A model generated the notes under the pieces. That model was not told the DNA's origin and searched no databases. It saw only the letters and a program-made list of their open reading frames with translations. A DNA stretch of 64,000 nt from Achromobacter anxifer (GTDB lineage: Bacteria > Pseudomonadota > Gammaproteobacteria > Burkholderiales > Burkholderiaceae_B). Numbering within the stretch: position 1 is the first letter of the stretch; each line of letters opens with the position of its first letter. The translations under genes and the position numbers were made by a program. Below, piece after piece: positions 1-7,682 of the stretch. The stretch is from the NCBI RefSeq assembly GCF_903652925.1, contig NZ_CAHLAR010000007.1, positions 248,001 to 312,000 of the forward strand, read 5' to 3'.

Positions 1-42
1 TAATTTGAAATACACAATATGGTTTGCTGTCTTTTCACAAAT

Positions 43-73
43 CATGGTTTGTATTTCGAAAATACAAACCATG
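43..73. repeat. Perfect 14-bp inverted repeat with 3-nt centre downstream of vexL
   Basis: The arms catggtttgtattt and aaatacaaaccatg are exact reverse complements around cga. It lies about 80 bp beyond the vexL stop codon in an AT-rich stretch unlike the surrounding GC-rich coding DNA. Partial copies of the arm (tatggtttg at about 18, tgtatttcatgg at about 77) lie on both sides. It could be an operator for a gene to the left of the window or a transcript-ending hairpin; there is no clear T-tract on the minus strand, so an operator is slightly favoured. Confidence 0.55.
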
Positions 74-153
74 AACTGTATTTCATGGAAAACACCCGCT
101 TTCCACTTGCCTGGGCCGCCCGGCCCCCGCGAGCCGCAACAACCGCCTGAAGC

Positions 154-1365
154 TCAAGACCCCGCGCAACCCGACCCGATCCTGGACGCGGGCAAGGGCG
201 TATCCCCCGACGTGTTCCCGGCGAACTTGCGGATCTTCTCCGCCAATTCCGGCGTCGGCTTCTCGTAGCCATAGCAGTACGGCGGCGTCGGAGCCGACTC
301 GGGGCGGTAGTCCTGCAGCACCGGCTTGGCGTCGCCCATGTACAGGTTGTCCTTCAGGCGCAGAAAGGCCTTGAAGTCGCGCGTGTAGCCGTTCTGGGAC
401 TTCAGTTTCTCGTAGGCGCCGCGGTCGGATTCGCCGTTCTCCAAAGCGCTGCGCTTGGCTGCGGTGGGGATATAGCTGCAGTAATTGACGTTGACGCCTT
501 CCACCGTCGGGAAGAACTCGGGCTCGACGCATTTGCGCTGCGCGTCGTTGTTGAAAATGTTCCCTTCGACAAAGGCCTTGGCCTCCAGGCTGAAACTCAT
601 GCCATAGAAGTCCCAGTTTTCCAGCAGATTGTTGAACAGGTGGAAAGTGCCGAACTGCCCCCTGGGATTGCGCTGCACGGTATTGAAGAAGTAATTGTGA
701 TGCAGCGTCACCCGCGCGATCGAATCGCGCTCGTAGTTCTCGAACAGGTTCTTGGAGGTGATGTTGTTGAGCAGCATGACCTTGTTCGAGTTATGGAACT
801 TGGTCCATGAGATCGTGACGTCGGTGGAGCCGTTCTTCACGTTGAGCAGCCTGTCGGACATGCGCGACAGGTCCATATGGTCGACCCACACGTCGCGGCT
901 GCCGTTGGCCACGTTCACCGCTTGCGTCAGCCGGTTCAGGCGTCCGTCTATCGTCAGATGCGTAAGAATGACGTTCTGGCTGCCGTATACGCCGAACCCG
1001 TCGTCGATCAGGGCGACGCGCTTGCCGCGTCCGTCTATGGTCGTATTCGACGGCACGCGCAGCTGCGAATTCAGGACGATGGTCATGTCGGACGCGAAAC
1101 GGATCCAGGTGGGCCCCTTCTTGGCCTGCGCCAGCGCGGCGCGCAGCGTTCCCGGACCCGAGTCCTGGTCGGACGTGACGTCGATGAACTTTCCGCCCAG
1201 TCCGCCCGTGGCCTTGGCGCCGTAGCCCTCGCGCTGCTGCAGCAGCGCGGAAACGGCAGCGCAGCGCTCGTCCGGCCGTTGGCAGGACTCGTTGGCGGCG
1301 GCAGCGGCGCTGTACAGCATGGCCGCGGCCAGCAGCCAGCGCATGGTCTTGATTCCTGACTTCAT
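154..1365 (-). CDS. vexL: Pectate-lyase-like periplasmic Vi-antigen depolymerase (VexL-like)
   Basis: Encodes 403 residues beginning with a typical signal peptide (residues 1 to about 24, with the hydrophobic run LLAAAMLYSAAAAA), so the product is periplasmic. The body is a PL1-type right-handed beta-helix: WVDH at 160-163, LHHNYF at 221-226 and QRNPRG at 231-236 match the conserved pectate-lyase motifs around the catalytic arginine. The start was chosen at 1365 because it gives a signal peptide and has AGGGAG about 8 nt upstream; longer in-frame extensions run through vexE. It follows vexE by 11 nt and is the last gene of the capsule operon. From memory, a periplasmic lyase named VexL was described in Vi-type clusters of Achromobacter denitrificans and degrades poly-GalNAcA. 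The context makes a polyuronate capsule a better substrate than plant pectin. Exact substrate is inferred. Confidence 0.82.
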   Translation of the reverse strand: MKSGIKTMRWLLAAAMLYSAAAAANESCQRPDERCAAVSALLQQREGYGAKATGGLGGKFIDVTSDQDSGPGTLRAALAQAKKGPTWIRFASDMTIVLNSQLRVPSNTTIDGRGKRVALIDDGFGVYGSQNVILTHLTIDGRLNRLTQAVNVANGSRDVWVDHMDLSRMSDRLLNVKNGSTDVTISWTKFHNSNKVMLLNNITSKNLFENYERDSIARVTLHHNYFFNTVQRNPRGQFGTFHLFNNLLENWDFYGMSFSLEAKAFVEGNIFNNDAQRKCVEPEFFPTVEGVNVNYCSYIPTAAKRSALENGESDRGAYEKLKSQNGYTRDFKAFLRLKDNLYMGDAKPVLQDYRPESAPTPPYCYGYEKPTPELAEKIRKFAGNTSGDTPLPASRIGSGCAGS

Positions 1366-1376
1366 CGCATTACTCC

Positions 1377-3281
1377 CTATTGCTGCACGGACCGGTCCGC
1401 GGGCGTCACATGGCGCCAGATTCCGCCGCTCAGGCGCAGGTTCTCGGGCGGTCCGGCCAGGTGTTCCCTGAGCCGTTCGAAATACGCCTTCTGCCAACGC
1501 TGCGAGTACGCCTCGGCATCCTCGCCGGGCTCGGCCGCGGGCAACATCGCCAGCGTGTAGGCCACCTGGCCGTTCTCCCAGCGCGGCGCGTAGAACACCG
1601 AGGGCACGCGCATGCGATGCGCCAGGTGCGAGGCGAAGCCGGAATACGTCACTTCCTGCCCTTCGAAGCGCGTGCGCGGCGCGGCGGGATTGGCCGCGCC
1701 GTCTAGGGCCAGGCACAGCACATAGCCGGAAGTCAGCGCGCGCATGCAGGCCTTGGCGACCTGCGCCTCGGTCTGGTCCGCGGTGGAGATCAAGGCCTCG
1801 GAATAGCTGCTCTGCGCGATGTTGGGCGCGGTCGCGAGCCAGCGCGACGGGATGCCCACCAGTTCCAAGGCCATGAGGCCCGCATACATGGGGCCGACGT
1901 GCGCAGTGGCCACCACCACGCCCCGGCCGGCCGCCAGCAACGGCGCGAAGAAACGCTCGCCGGTGTCGAGTTCACCCAGCACCTGCATGGCTTCCTCGAC
2001 GTTTTCCTCGCGGCATTCGAGCCAGTCGAACAGCAGGTGATCCACCAGATGGCCCCAGCGCGCGCGGCGTTCCCACTGCGCGCGGTCGATGCTGGTGTCG
2101 CCGCGCATGGCCCAGGCCCAGTCCAGCCGCGCCTGCGGGATCGGCGTGGTATCGAGCCGTTCCTCCAGCTGCGCCAAGGCCTGCTTGAAGGTGGCCGGCA
2201 GCCGTTCGCCGCGTTGCGCGATGTATTTCCCGAACAGCGCCTCGGCCTCCTGCCTGCGCCCGGCCTGCGACAGCGCGCTGATGGTCGCGCGCTGCCACAG
2301 CGTCTTTTCCGGAGATTTCTCCAGCAGATGCAGCATCTGGTCGGCGGCGGCGTCGTACTGCAGCGTGTAGCGCAGCGCGCGCGCGTAGAAGGCCCGCGTC
2401 TGCTCCAGCTCCGGCGCCAGGTCGGTGGCCTGCTTCAAGGGCTCCAGCGCCTCCTTGTAGCGTCCGGCGCGCAACAGGGTTTCGCCATGCAGCGTGAGCA
2501 GTCTCACGTCCGCGGGCGCCGCGCTCAAGCCTGCCTCGAAATGCGCCAGGGCGTGCGTCTTGCGGTCTTCCTCGGTGCCGCGCCGCAGATGCGCCAACCC
2601 CAGCGACGAGCGCAAGGCCGGGCAGTCATGGCCGGAATTCAACGCCCCCTCGCCGAACTGGATCGCCGATTCCACCCTGCCGTCTTCCAGCAAGGCGCGC
2701 ACGGCCATGGTCGCCACGCGCTCGTTCGGCAGCTCGCCGGGGTCCAAGGCCGCAGCGGTGGCCGCCGCCTCGGCCGCGTCGCCGTTGCGCACGAACGCCA
2801 GCATCCAGGCATAGGCCTCGCCGGGTTCGCGCCGGGCCAGCTCCATGGTGGAGCGCGCGACCCCGGCGGCTTCAGCCGTCCGCCCGGCCTGCACGCGCAG
2901 CTGGATGCGAGCGGCATGCAGCGCCGCGGCCTCCGGTTCTATATCAGCAGCGGCGTCAGCCTGCGCGATGGCGCGGTCCCATTGCTCGGTGCGACCGAAG
3001 AGGCTGGCGAGCAGGCGGCGTTCGTCGGCGCGTGCCGGGTAGACGGTGACCAGTATTTCCAGCGCGGCGATCGCAGGCGCGAGCTTGCCTTCCTTCACGA
3101 ACGGCGCCACCAGCAATCGGCGCGCGTCGCGCCAGCCATCCCTGGAATGGCGCAGCGCCGACTCGAGCGCGACCATTTCGCTCATGGGATCGGCCGCGTC
3201 ATGGATGCGCTTGATGACATCCCGCAGCCGGGCCGTGGCATCCGCCTCGGCCGGACGCTTATCGATGACCGTATCAACCAT
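1377..3281 (-). CDS. vexE: TPR plus acyltransferase protein VexE (capsule lipid-anchor acylation)
   Basis: Encodes 634 residues. Residues 1 to about 390 are alanine/leucine-rich helical repeats of TPR type; residues about 400-630 resemble the LpxL/HtrB lysophospholipid acyltransferase fold, with the hydrophobic strand and histidine of the TAHVGPMY segment (His461) in the place of the family HX4D/E motif. The acidic partner of that motif is not evident at its usual spacing. S. Typhi VexE is known to add a beta-hydroxyacyl chain to the reducing-end glycolipid anchor of Vi antigen, and the same role is inferred here. No signal peptide is present, so it acts in the cytoplasm at the inner membrane. 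It overlaps the vexD stop by 8 nt, indicating translational coupling, and is close in length to S. Typhi VexE (about 650 residues). Confidence 0.85.
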   Translation of the reverse strand: MVDTVIDKRPAEADATARLRDVIKRIHDAADPMSEMVALESALRHSRDGWRDARRLLVAPFVKEGKLAPAIAALEILVTVYPARADERRLLASLFGRTEQWDRAIAQADAAADIEPEAAALHAARIQLRVQAGRTAEAAGVARSTMELARREPGEAYAWMLAFVRNGDAAEAAATAAALDPGELPNERVATMAVRALLEDGRVESAIQFGEGALNSGHDCPALRSSLGLAHLRRGTEEDRKTHALAHFEAGLSAAPADVRLLTLHGETLLRAGRYKEALEPLKQATDLAPELEQTRAFYARALRYTLQYDAAADQMLHLLEKSPEKTLWQRATISALSQAGRRQEAEALFGKYIAQRGERLPATFKQALAQLEERLDTTPIPQARLDWAWAMRGDTSIDRAQWERRARWGHLVDHLLFDWLECREENVEEAMQVLGELDTGERFFAPLLAAGRGVVVATAHVGPMYAGLMALELVGIPSRWLATAPNIAQSSYSEALISTADQTEAQVAKACMRALTSGYVLCLALDGAANPAAPRTRFEGQEVTYSGFASHLAHRMRVPSVFYAPRWENGQVAYTLAMLPAAEPGEDAEAYSQRWQKAYFERLREHLAGPPENLRLSGGIWRHVTPADRSVQQ

Positions 3282-4569
3282 GACGCAGCCCCCTCAACAA
3301 AGCCATCGCCACGCGCGCGATGAACATGAGCACAAAGCCCAGCGCCAGCGCCTGCAGCAGCAGCATCGCCGTGCGCGGACTGCTGGGACGGTCCGTGGGC
3401 ACCGGTTGCGCGATGATGGACAGGTAGCGCTGCAAGCGCAGGGTGTCCGTCATGGCCTGCTGGTAGGTCTGCTGCGCCAGGGTCAGGTTCGAATCCGCAA
3501 ACGCCTGGGTATTGCGCAGCGCCTCGTACGACTTGAGCTGTTTCGCTTCCGTGTTGCCGTCGCCGCTCAGGCGCTGGCGCACGCCGGCCAGCCGCTTCTT
3601 CAAGGTCGCAACCTGCATCTCGGCAGGCTTGAGCATGAAGTGATCCTTGTTGCCCAGCGCGCGGATCTTGTCCAGATTGATCTGCGCGTTGCTGAGCTCC
3701 GCCTCCAGCTGGCTGGACAGGTTCAGCAGCATGGCCACCGTGGCCGTCGGATCAATGTTGCCGTGGGCGGTCCGCCACGCCGTCAGCGCTTCGCGGGCGG
3801 CCAGCGCCTTCTGCTCCGCCAGCTTCATGGATTCCTCGCTCACCTTCAGCTTGTCGGCCACGCCCTTCTCGTTCATGGTGCTCACGAATTCCTCCGCCAG
3901 CCCGATGAGCGCCTTGGACAGCAGCGCCGCATCCTCCGAGGAAAACGCGCTCACGCGCAACACGTCGATCTGCTCCAGCGCGTTGAAGGAGACTTTGACC
4001 GAGGCCTGGTAGGCGCGATAGAGATCGTCCTCGCTGGAATCCTCGGACAGGTGATTCACCGGGTCCATGCCGCCGCGGATCAGGTACTGGCGCAGGCCGA
4101 CCTTCCGGTCGAGCTGCTGCATGGCATCGCGCGACTTGAGGAAGTCGGCCACTGCCCAACCGTCGACGAAGCCGCCCAGCATGCCGCCCGCATTGCCCGT
4201 GGTCAGCAGGCTTGCCGCGGCGCCGCCTGCGCCCTGCTGGCCGGAGGCCGACTGCACGAAGAACCGCGACTCCGCCTCGTAGCGGGGCGTGGCGATGCAA
4301 AGCGCATAGACCAGGGCGCATGCCACCGGCGCCAGCACGATGAGCGTGTTGATCCAGCGGTGGCGGCGCCGCTCGCGCAGCGCCGACTGCCGTTCGCGGC
4401 GGCGGCGTTCGATCTCGGAGCGGGCCTCAGATGCCGATTCCGCTTTCCTCGAAGCCGCTTCCGAAGACGTCGTCGCCTGCGCTGCCGGATTCGCTCCTTG
4501 ATCGTCTCGGGGGAAACTTGCGGATGCACTGGTCGAGGTCGTCTTCGATGCTGAGTGCGCTTCGTTCAT
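3274..4569 (-). CDS. vexD: Capsule export inner-membrane/periplasmic adaptor VexD (KpsE/CtrB family, PCP)
   Basis: Encodes 431 residues. A polar, Ser/Ala/Arg-rich cytoplasmic N-terminus (about 1-85) leads to a first membrane helix (INTLIVLAPVACALVYALCI), a long periplasmic region (about 110-390) with coiled-coil heptads, and a C-terminal helix (TAMLLLQALALGFVLMFIA). This is the polysaccharide co-polymerase topology of KpsE, CtrB and VexD, which join the inner-membrane ABC transporter to the outer-membrane channel. The length matches S. Typhi VexD (about 434). The only ATG in a sensible place is at 4569, which makes the gene overlap the end of vexC by 143 nt; a shorter protein from a GTG or TTG start cannot be excluded. 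It precedes vexE in the operon. Confidence 0.88.
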   Translation of the reverse strand: MNEAHSASKTTSTSASASFPRDDQGANPAAQATTSSEAASRKAESASEARSEIERRRRERQSALRERRRHRWINTLIVLAPVACALVYALCIATPRYEAESRFFVQSASGQQGAGGAAASLLTTGNAGGMLGGFVDGWAVADFLKSRDAMQQLDRKVGLRQYLIRGGMDPVNHLSEDSSEDDLYRAYQASVKVSFNALEQIDVLRVSAFSSEDAALLSKALIGLAEEFVSTMNEKGVADKLKVSEESMKLAEQKALAAREALTAWRTAHGNIDPTATVAMLLNLSSQLEAELSNAQINLDKIRALGNKDHFMLKPAEMQVATLKKRLAGVRQRLSGDGNTEAKQLKSYEALRNTQAFADSNLTLAQQTYQQAMTDTLRLQRYLSIIAQPVPTDRPSSPRTAMLLLQALALGFVLMFIARVAMALLRGLRHG

Positions 4570-5146
4570 AAATCAAGCCCTTGAAGCAATAGTCCGCCAA
4601 CTGATTCTGGCGGTAACTGGAGAGAATGAGGGTCCGGCCAACCAGCCGCTCTTCGAACAACGCCAGCCACAGGCGGGTGAAGCGGCAGGGTTCGAAGGGA
4701 ATGGCTCCTTCGATCACGTAGACGTCGAACGCCGGCGCCAGCGCCAGCGCGAACGAAAACTCCTGCCGGATGTAGAGCGGCCAATGTTCCATGGGCCGGG
4801 CCAGGCATTTGGGATCGCTGATCAGGTCCGCGACCAGTTCGTGCGTCGCCTCCGCGTCGATCTCGTACATCTCGCTGACGAAGTCGATCATGCTCAGGCC
4901 GTTGGCCTTGCCGCGGATGAAACCTTGCCGGCCTATCGCCCAGGAGACATTGCCGTCGTGCTTGACGAAGCCGCTCCTGGGCGGACGCAGGCAGCACAGC
5001 ACGTCGACGATCTGGCGATGCATTTCCGGCGCGGGCGACAGCAAGGCGTAGCGCCCGACGGGTATGTCGAGATCGACATTCGAAAGCAGCGCCTGCCTGC
5101 TTCCAAATGCATAAGGTTCATCGGTGACGCCATTGAGATGGATCAT
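4427..5146 (-). CDS. vexC: Degenerate KpsT/VexC-type ABC ATPase lacking catalytic motifs
   Basis: Encodes 239 residues that align without gaps or frameshift to KpsT/VexC, the nucleotide-binding subunit of capsule exporters (for example NVDLDIPVGRYALL, NVSWAIGRQGF and the region after FDVYVIEG). The functional residues are gone: the Walker A slot (37-45) reads SPAPEMHRQ with His43 in place of lysine; the signature region (about 122-131) has no SGGM-like motif; Walker B has Glu146-Gly147 in place of Asp-Glu; and the H-loop histidine is Tyr178. ATP hydrolysis is therefore not expected. Start at 5146 has GGGAG upstream and follows the vexB stop by 9 nt. The last 30 or so residues are Ser/Gly-rich and are read across the vexD start. 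It may be a structural partner for VexB, may pair with an active ATPase encoded elsewhere, or may be decaying. Confidence 0.82.
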   Translation of the reverse strand: MIHLNGVTDEPYAFGSRQALLSNVDLDIPVGRYALLSPAPEMHRQIVDVLCCLRPPRSGFVKHDGNVSWAIGRQGFIRGKANGLSMIDFVSEMYEIDAEATHELVADLISDPKCLARPMEHWPLYIRQEFSFALALAPAFDVYVIEGAIPFEPCRFTRLWLALFEERLVGRTLILSSYRQNQLADYCFKGLIYERSALSIEDDLDQCIRKFPPRRSRSESGSAGDDVFGSGFEESGIGI

Positions 5147-5155
5147 CTTGCTCCC

Positions 5156-6496
5156 TCACATGGGCTGGACGTTGGGACGGGCCAGGCGCTCCGCCGCCAG
5201 GGCGACCACCATCAGGAAAACCAGCGACGTCAGGAAATAGCCCAGGCTCGCGTCGTGCGAGGAATAGGCCTCGAAATAGGCCGAGCGCAGCAACTGCATG
5301 CCGTGCGCCAGCGGCAGCCACAACATCCAGGGGCGCAGGTGCTCGGGCAACTGCTCCGACACGAAGAACACGGCCGCGAAGATCTGCAGAAAGCGCTCGA
5401 TGATCGGCGCCAGCCTGAGAAAGAAATGCCAGAAGGTCGCGATCGATCCGAACAGCACGCCCAGCGCAGCCCCGAAGCAGCCCATCAGCACGACAAAGAG
5501 CAGGAACCCCGGCCAACTCTTCGGCAAGGTGATGAGCTCCAGCGCATGGCCCGCGCTGATCAACACCATGAAAACCGCTATGTACACCGATACATAAATG
5601 AGCGCCTGCACCAGCGCGCACATCAATGGCGTGACGCCCTGGAAGTTCAGCAACCCGCGCGCCGATACATACGCCGTACTGCTGCGAAAGACGATCTGCC
5701 GGAACATGATCCAGGTGGTGGCGCCCAACAGCGAGAACGTCTGCACGTCCATGCCCATGATGTAGTGCGTGCCCATCAGGATGTACAACGACGAAATCAG
5801 CGTCAGCAGCACGACCGGACCGACCAGCGCCCATACCAGCGCGATCCGGCTCTCGCCATGCATGACCCGCAGCTGGTAGATGAACATCGCCAGCAGCGTG
5901 CGGCCCACCGGCCGGACCTGCGCCGAGTGGCTGGGGTCGTGCCCCTGGTGCAGGTCCTGCAGGCGCTCCCGCAATATCGCCAGGTCGCCGGCTTCGTCCG
6001 GCGGCACCTCGACTTCCAGCGCAATGTCGTTGCGCGAGGCATGCCGGCGCGCCTCGCGCGCCTCGTCCTGCTTGCGCCGCTCCACGCGCCGCGCATGCGC
6101 GGCGGCCAGGCGCTCGTCTTCCGCCACCAGCTTGGCCGGCATGTATCCGGGCGCGAACACCTCCACGCCGTCGCGGATGTCCATTTCCAGCAAGCGCACG
6201 ATGACGCGCAGGCGCCGCCGCGAAAAGTCGGCCAGCGTCTCGTCGACGGCGCTGCGCGCGATCTCCGCGTCCAGCTCCGCCTGCACCGCTTCATACACCG
6301 TGCGCCGGGCGGCCACCGAATCGTGCGGCTCGCCCTGCAGCCGCGCGATCAACGGTTTCAGCAGGACCGCCGGCGTGGCCTTCGCTTCAAACAGCGCGGC
6401 CGGATCCAGACGCCACGCCGCGCCTCCGGACCCTACCGTGTAGTTGCCTTGCTTGCGGCGCGAACGCCAACCCTTGATCCGATCCTCGTTACTCAT
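5156..6496 (-). CDS. vexB: Capsule ABC-2 permease VexB with long N-terminal extension
   Basis: Encodes 446 residues. The C-terminal ~255 residues are a KpsM/VexB-type ABC-2 permease with six predicted helices (starting WALVGPVVLLTLISSLYIL, ending YFLTSLVFLMVVALAAERLA). The N-terminal ~190 residues are extra: a charged helical region (YEAVQAELDAEIARSA, then RRRLRVIVRLLEMDI) followed by an Arg/Glu-rich linker. KpsM-family permeases are usually about 260 residues, so the extension is unusual. The protein moves the lipid-anchored polysaccharide across the inner membrane with VexC, VexD and VexA. ATG at 6496 is used; a GTG at 6502 is two codons upstream and lies next to the vexA stop. The motif preceding the first helix, normally RE-x-x-x-RY, is also divergent here. 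Confidence 0.85.
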   Translation of the reverse strand: MSNEDRIKGWRSRRKQGNYTVGSGGAAWRLDPAALFEAKATPAVLLKPLIARLQGEPHDSVAARRTVYEAVQAELDAEIARSAVDETLADFSRRRLRVIVRLLEMDIRDGVEVFAPGYMPAKLVAEDERLAAAHARRVERRKQDEAREARRHASRNDIALEVEVPPDEAGDLAILRERLQDLHQGHDPSHSAQVRPVGRTLLAMFIYQLRVMHGESRIALVWALVGPVVLLTLISSLYILMGTHYIMGMDVQTFSLLGATTWIMFRQIVFRSSTAYVSARGLLNFQGVTPLMCALVQALIYVSVYIAVFMVLISAGHALELITLPKSWPGFLLFVVLMGCFGAALGVLFGSIATFWHFFLRLAPIIERFLQIFAAVFFVSEQLPEHLRPWMLWLPLAHGMQLLRSAYFEAYSSHDASLGYFLTSLVFLMVVALAAERLARPNVQPM

Positions 6497-6503
6497 CGAC
6501 ACG

Positions 6504-7658
6504 CTATTGATTCACGCCCGACGAGCCGCCCGAATCGCTGTCGATCGCCCGCGTTGCGCTGAAGCCGGCGCTCATGGTGACGCGGAATGCCGACAGGACC
6601 TTCTGCACCTGGGTGAAGGGCGCATCGGATATGTAGATGGCCTGGCCTTCATGCACGCTGAACTCGCGCGCCAGCGCCACCTGCTCGGGACGCGTCAGGT
6701 CGAACTGGTAGACCACCGGCAACTGGTCCGGCTTGCCTTCGACGCCGGCCTTGGCGGGCGTGAACAGGAACACGGAACGCGGATCCGCCAGCTTGTCGTC
6801 CAGGCCCCTGGAGTCCGCCAGCGCATCCAGCACGGTGTAATTGCGCTTGCTAATGGCCACGCGCCCCTGGTTGCCGGCGGCGCCCAGCACGGTCAGGTAT
6901 TCGCGCGAGTCGTACGCGGTAATGACGTCGCCCGAGCGCAACAGGATGTCGTTGTTCTGGTTGCGGTAGATATCCGACAGGCGCACCGACGCCACCTGGT
7001 TGTCGCGGCGCAGGCTGATGACGAGCTGCTCGGGATTGGTCTGCACCGGAGCCGCCTGCGCCAGCGCGCTGCTCAGGCGCTGCGCGGTCTGCGTGATGGG
7101 ATACATGCCCGGCTTGGTCAGGTTGCCCTGCACCGTCACCATCTGCCCGCGCGCATCGGCGGCGCGCGTCACGCTGACGTCGGCGCCCACGACGAGCTTG
7201 GCCAGACGCGCGACGACCGCGTCTTGCAACTGCGCCAGGGTCATGTTGGCGGCATGGAATTTCCCCAGGATGGGGAAGCTCACGTTCCCCGTCGGGTCTA
7301 TCTCCTGGTTGCCCAGATCGCTCACGCCCGAGGGGTCGGCCGCGAACACGCCCAGCCCGCCGCGCTCCCACACCTTCACGTTGATGCCGTCGCCCGGCAC
7401 CAGGCGGTCGAAGCCGGCCTGCGTCAGATCGCGGTATCGCACCGGAAAGTCGGAAACGTCGGGCACCCGGCTCGCCTGCGCAAGCTCGCGCGACACAGGC
7501 ATCACGATGACATCCTTGGCATCGTGAGCCCCCGTCATCTCGCTCAACATCGGGCCGGAACGCGGCAGTTGGCAGCCCGTCAACAAAAGCGTGGCTATCA
7601 CCACCGTGGCCAGGGCCGCCTTGCGCCGCGGTCCTGCAGCCGGGACGTACATATGCAT
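6504..7658 (-). CDS. vexA: Capsule export outer-membrane lipoprotein VexA (Wza/KpsD/CtrA family)
   Basis: Encodes 384 residues with a lipoprotein signal peptide (ALATVVIATLLLTGCQ; lipidated Cys about residue 29). The mature part has the polysaccharide-export beta-grasp segment (PGDGINVKVWERGG, then NVSFPILGKFHAANMTLAQL) and two later SLBB-like domains (MVTVQGNLTKPGMYPIT and YLTVLGAAGNQGRVAI), the layout of VexA, CtrA and Wza. These form the octameric outer-membrane exit channel. The ATG at 7658 has AAGGA upstream. The gene sits between tviE and vexB as in the S. Typhi viaB locus. Function and assignment are secure; substrate follows from the cluster. Confidence 0.9.
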   Translation of the reverse strand: MHMYVPAAGPRRKAALATVVIATLLLTGCQLPRSGPMLSEMTGAHDAKDVIVMPVSRELAQASRVPDVSDFPVRYRDLTQAGFDRLVPGDGINVKVWERGGLGVFAADPSGVSDLGNQEIDPTGNVSFPILGKFHAANMTLAQLQDAVVARLAKLVVGADVSVTRAADARGQMVTVQGNLTKPGMYPITQTAQRLSSALAQAAPVQTNPEQLVISLRRDNQVASVRLSDIYRNQNNDILLRSGDVITAYDSREYLTVLGAAGNQGRVAISKRNYTVLDALADSRGLDDKLADPRSVFLFTPAKAGVEGKPDQLPVVYQFDLTRPEQVALAREFSVHEGQAIYISDAPFTQVQKVLSAFRVTMSAGFSATRAIDSDSGGSSGVNQ

Positions 7659-7682
7659 AAGATCCTTTGTTTCAACGGCCGG

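Noticed and set aside
154-1716. A 520-residue frame in which the lyase has a long N-terminal extension
   Set aside because: The extra part runs antisense-free through vexE coding DNA in another frame, has no SD, and would bury the signal peptide.
4427-5146. Frameshift or sequencing error as the cause of the missing VexC motifs
   Set aside because: Residues on both sides of each lost motif stay aligned to KpsT/VexC in the same frame with no gap, so base-pair indels cannot explain it.
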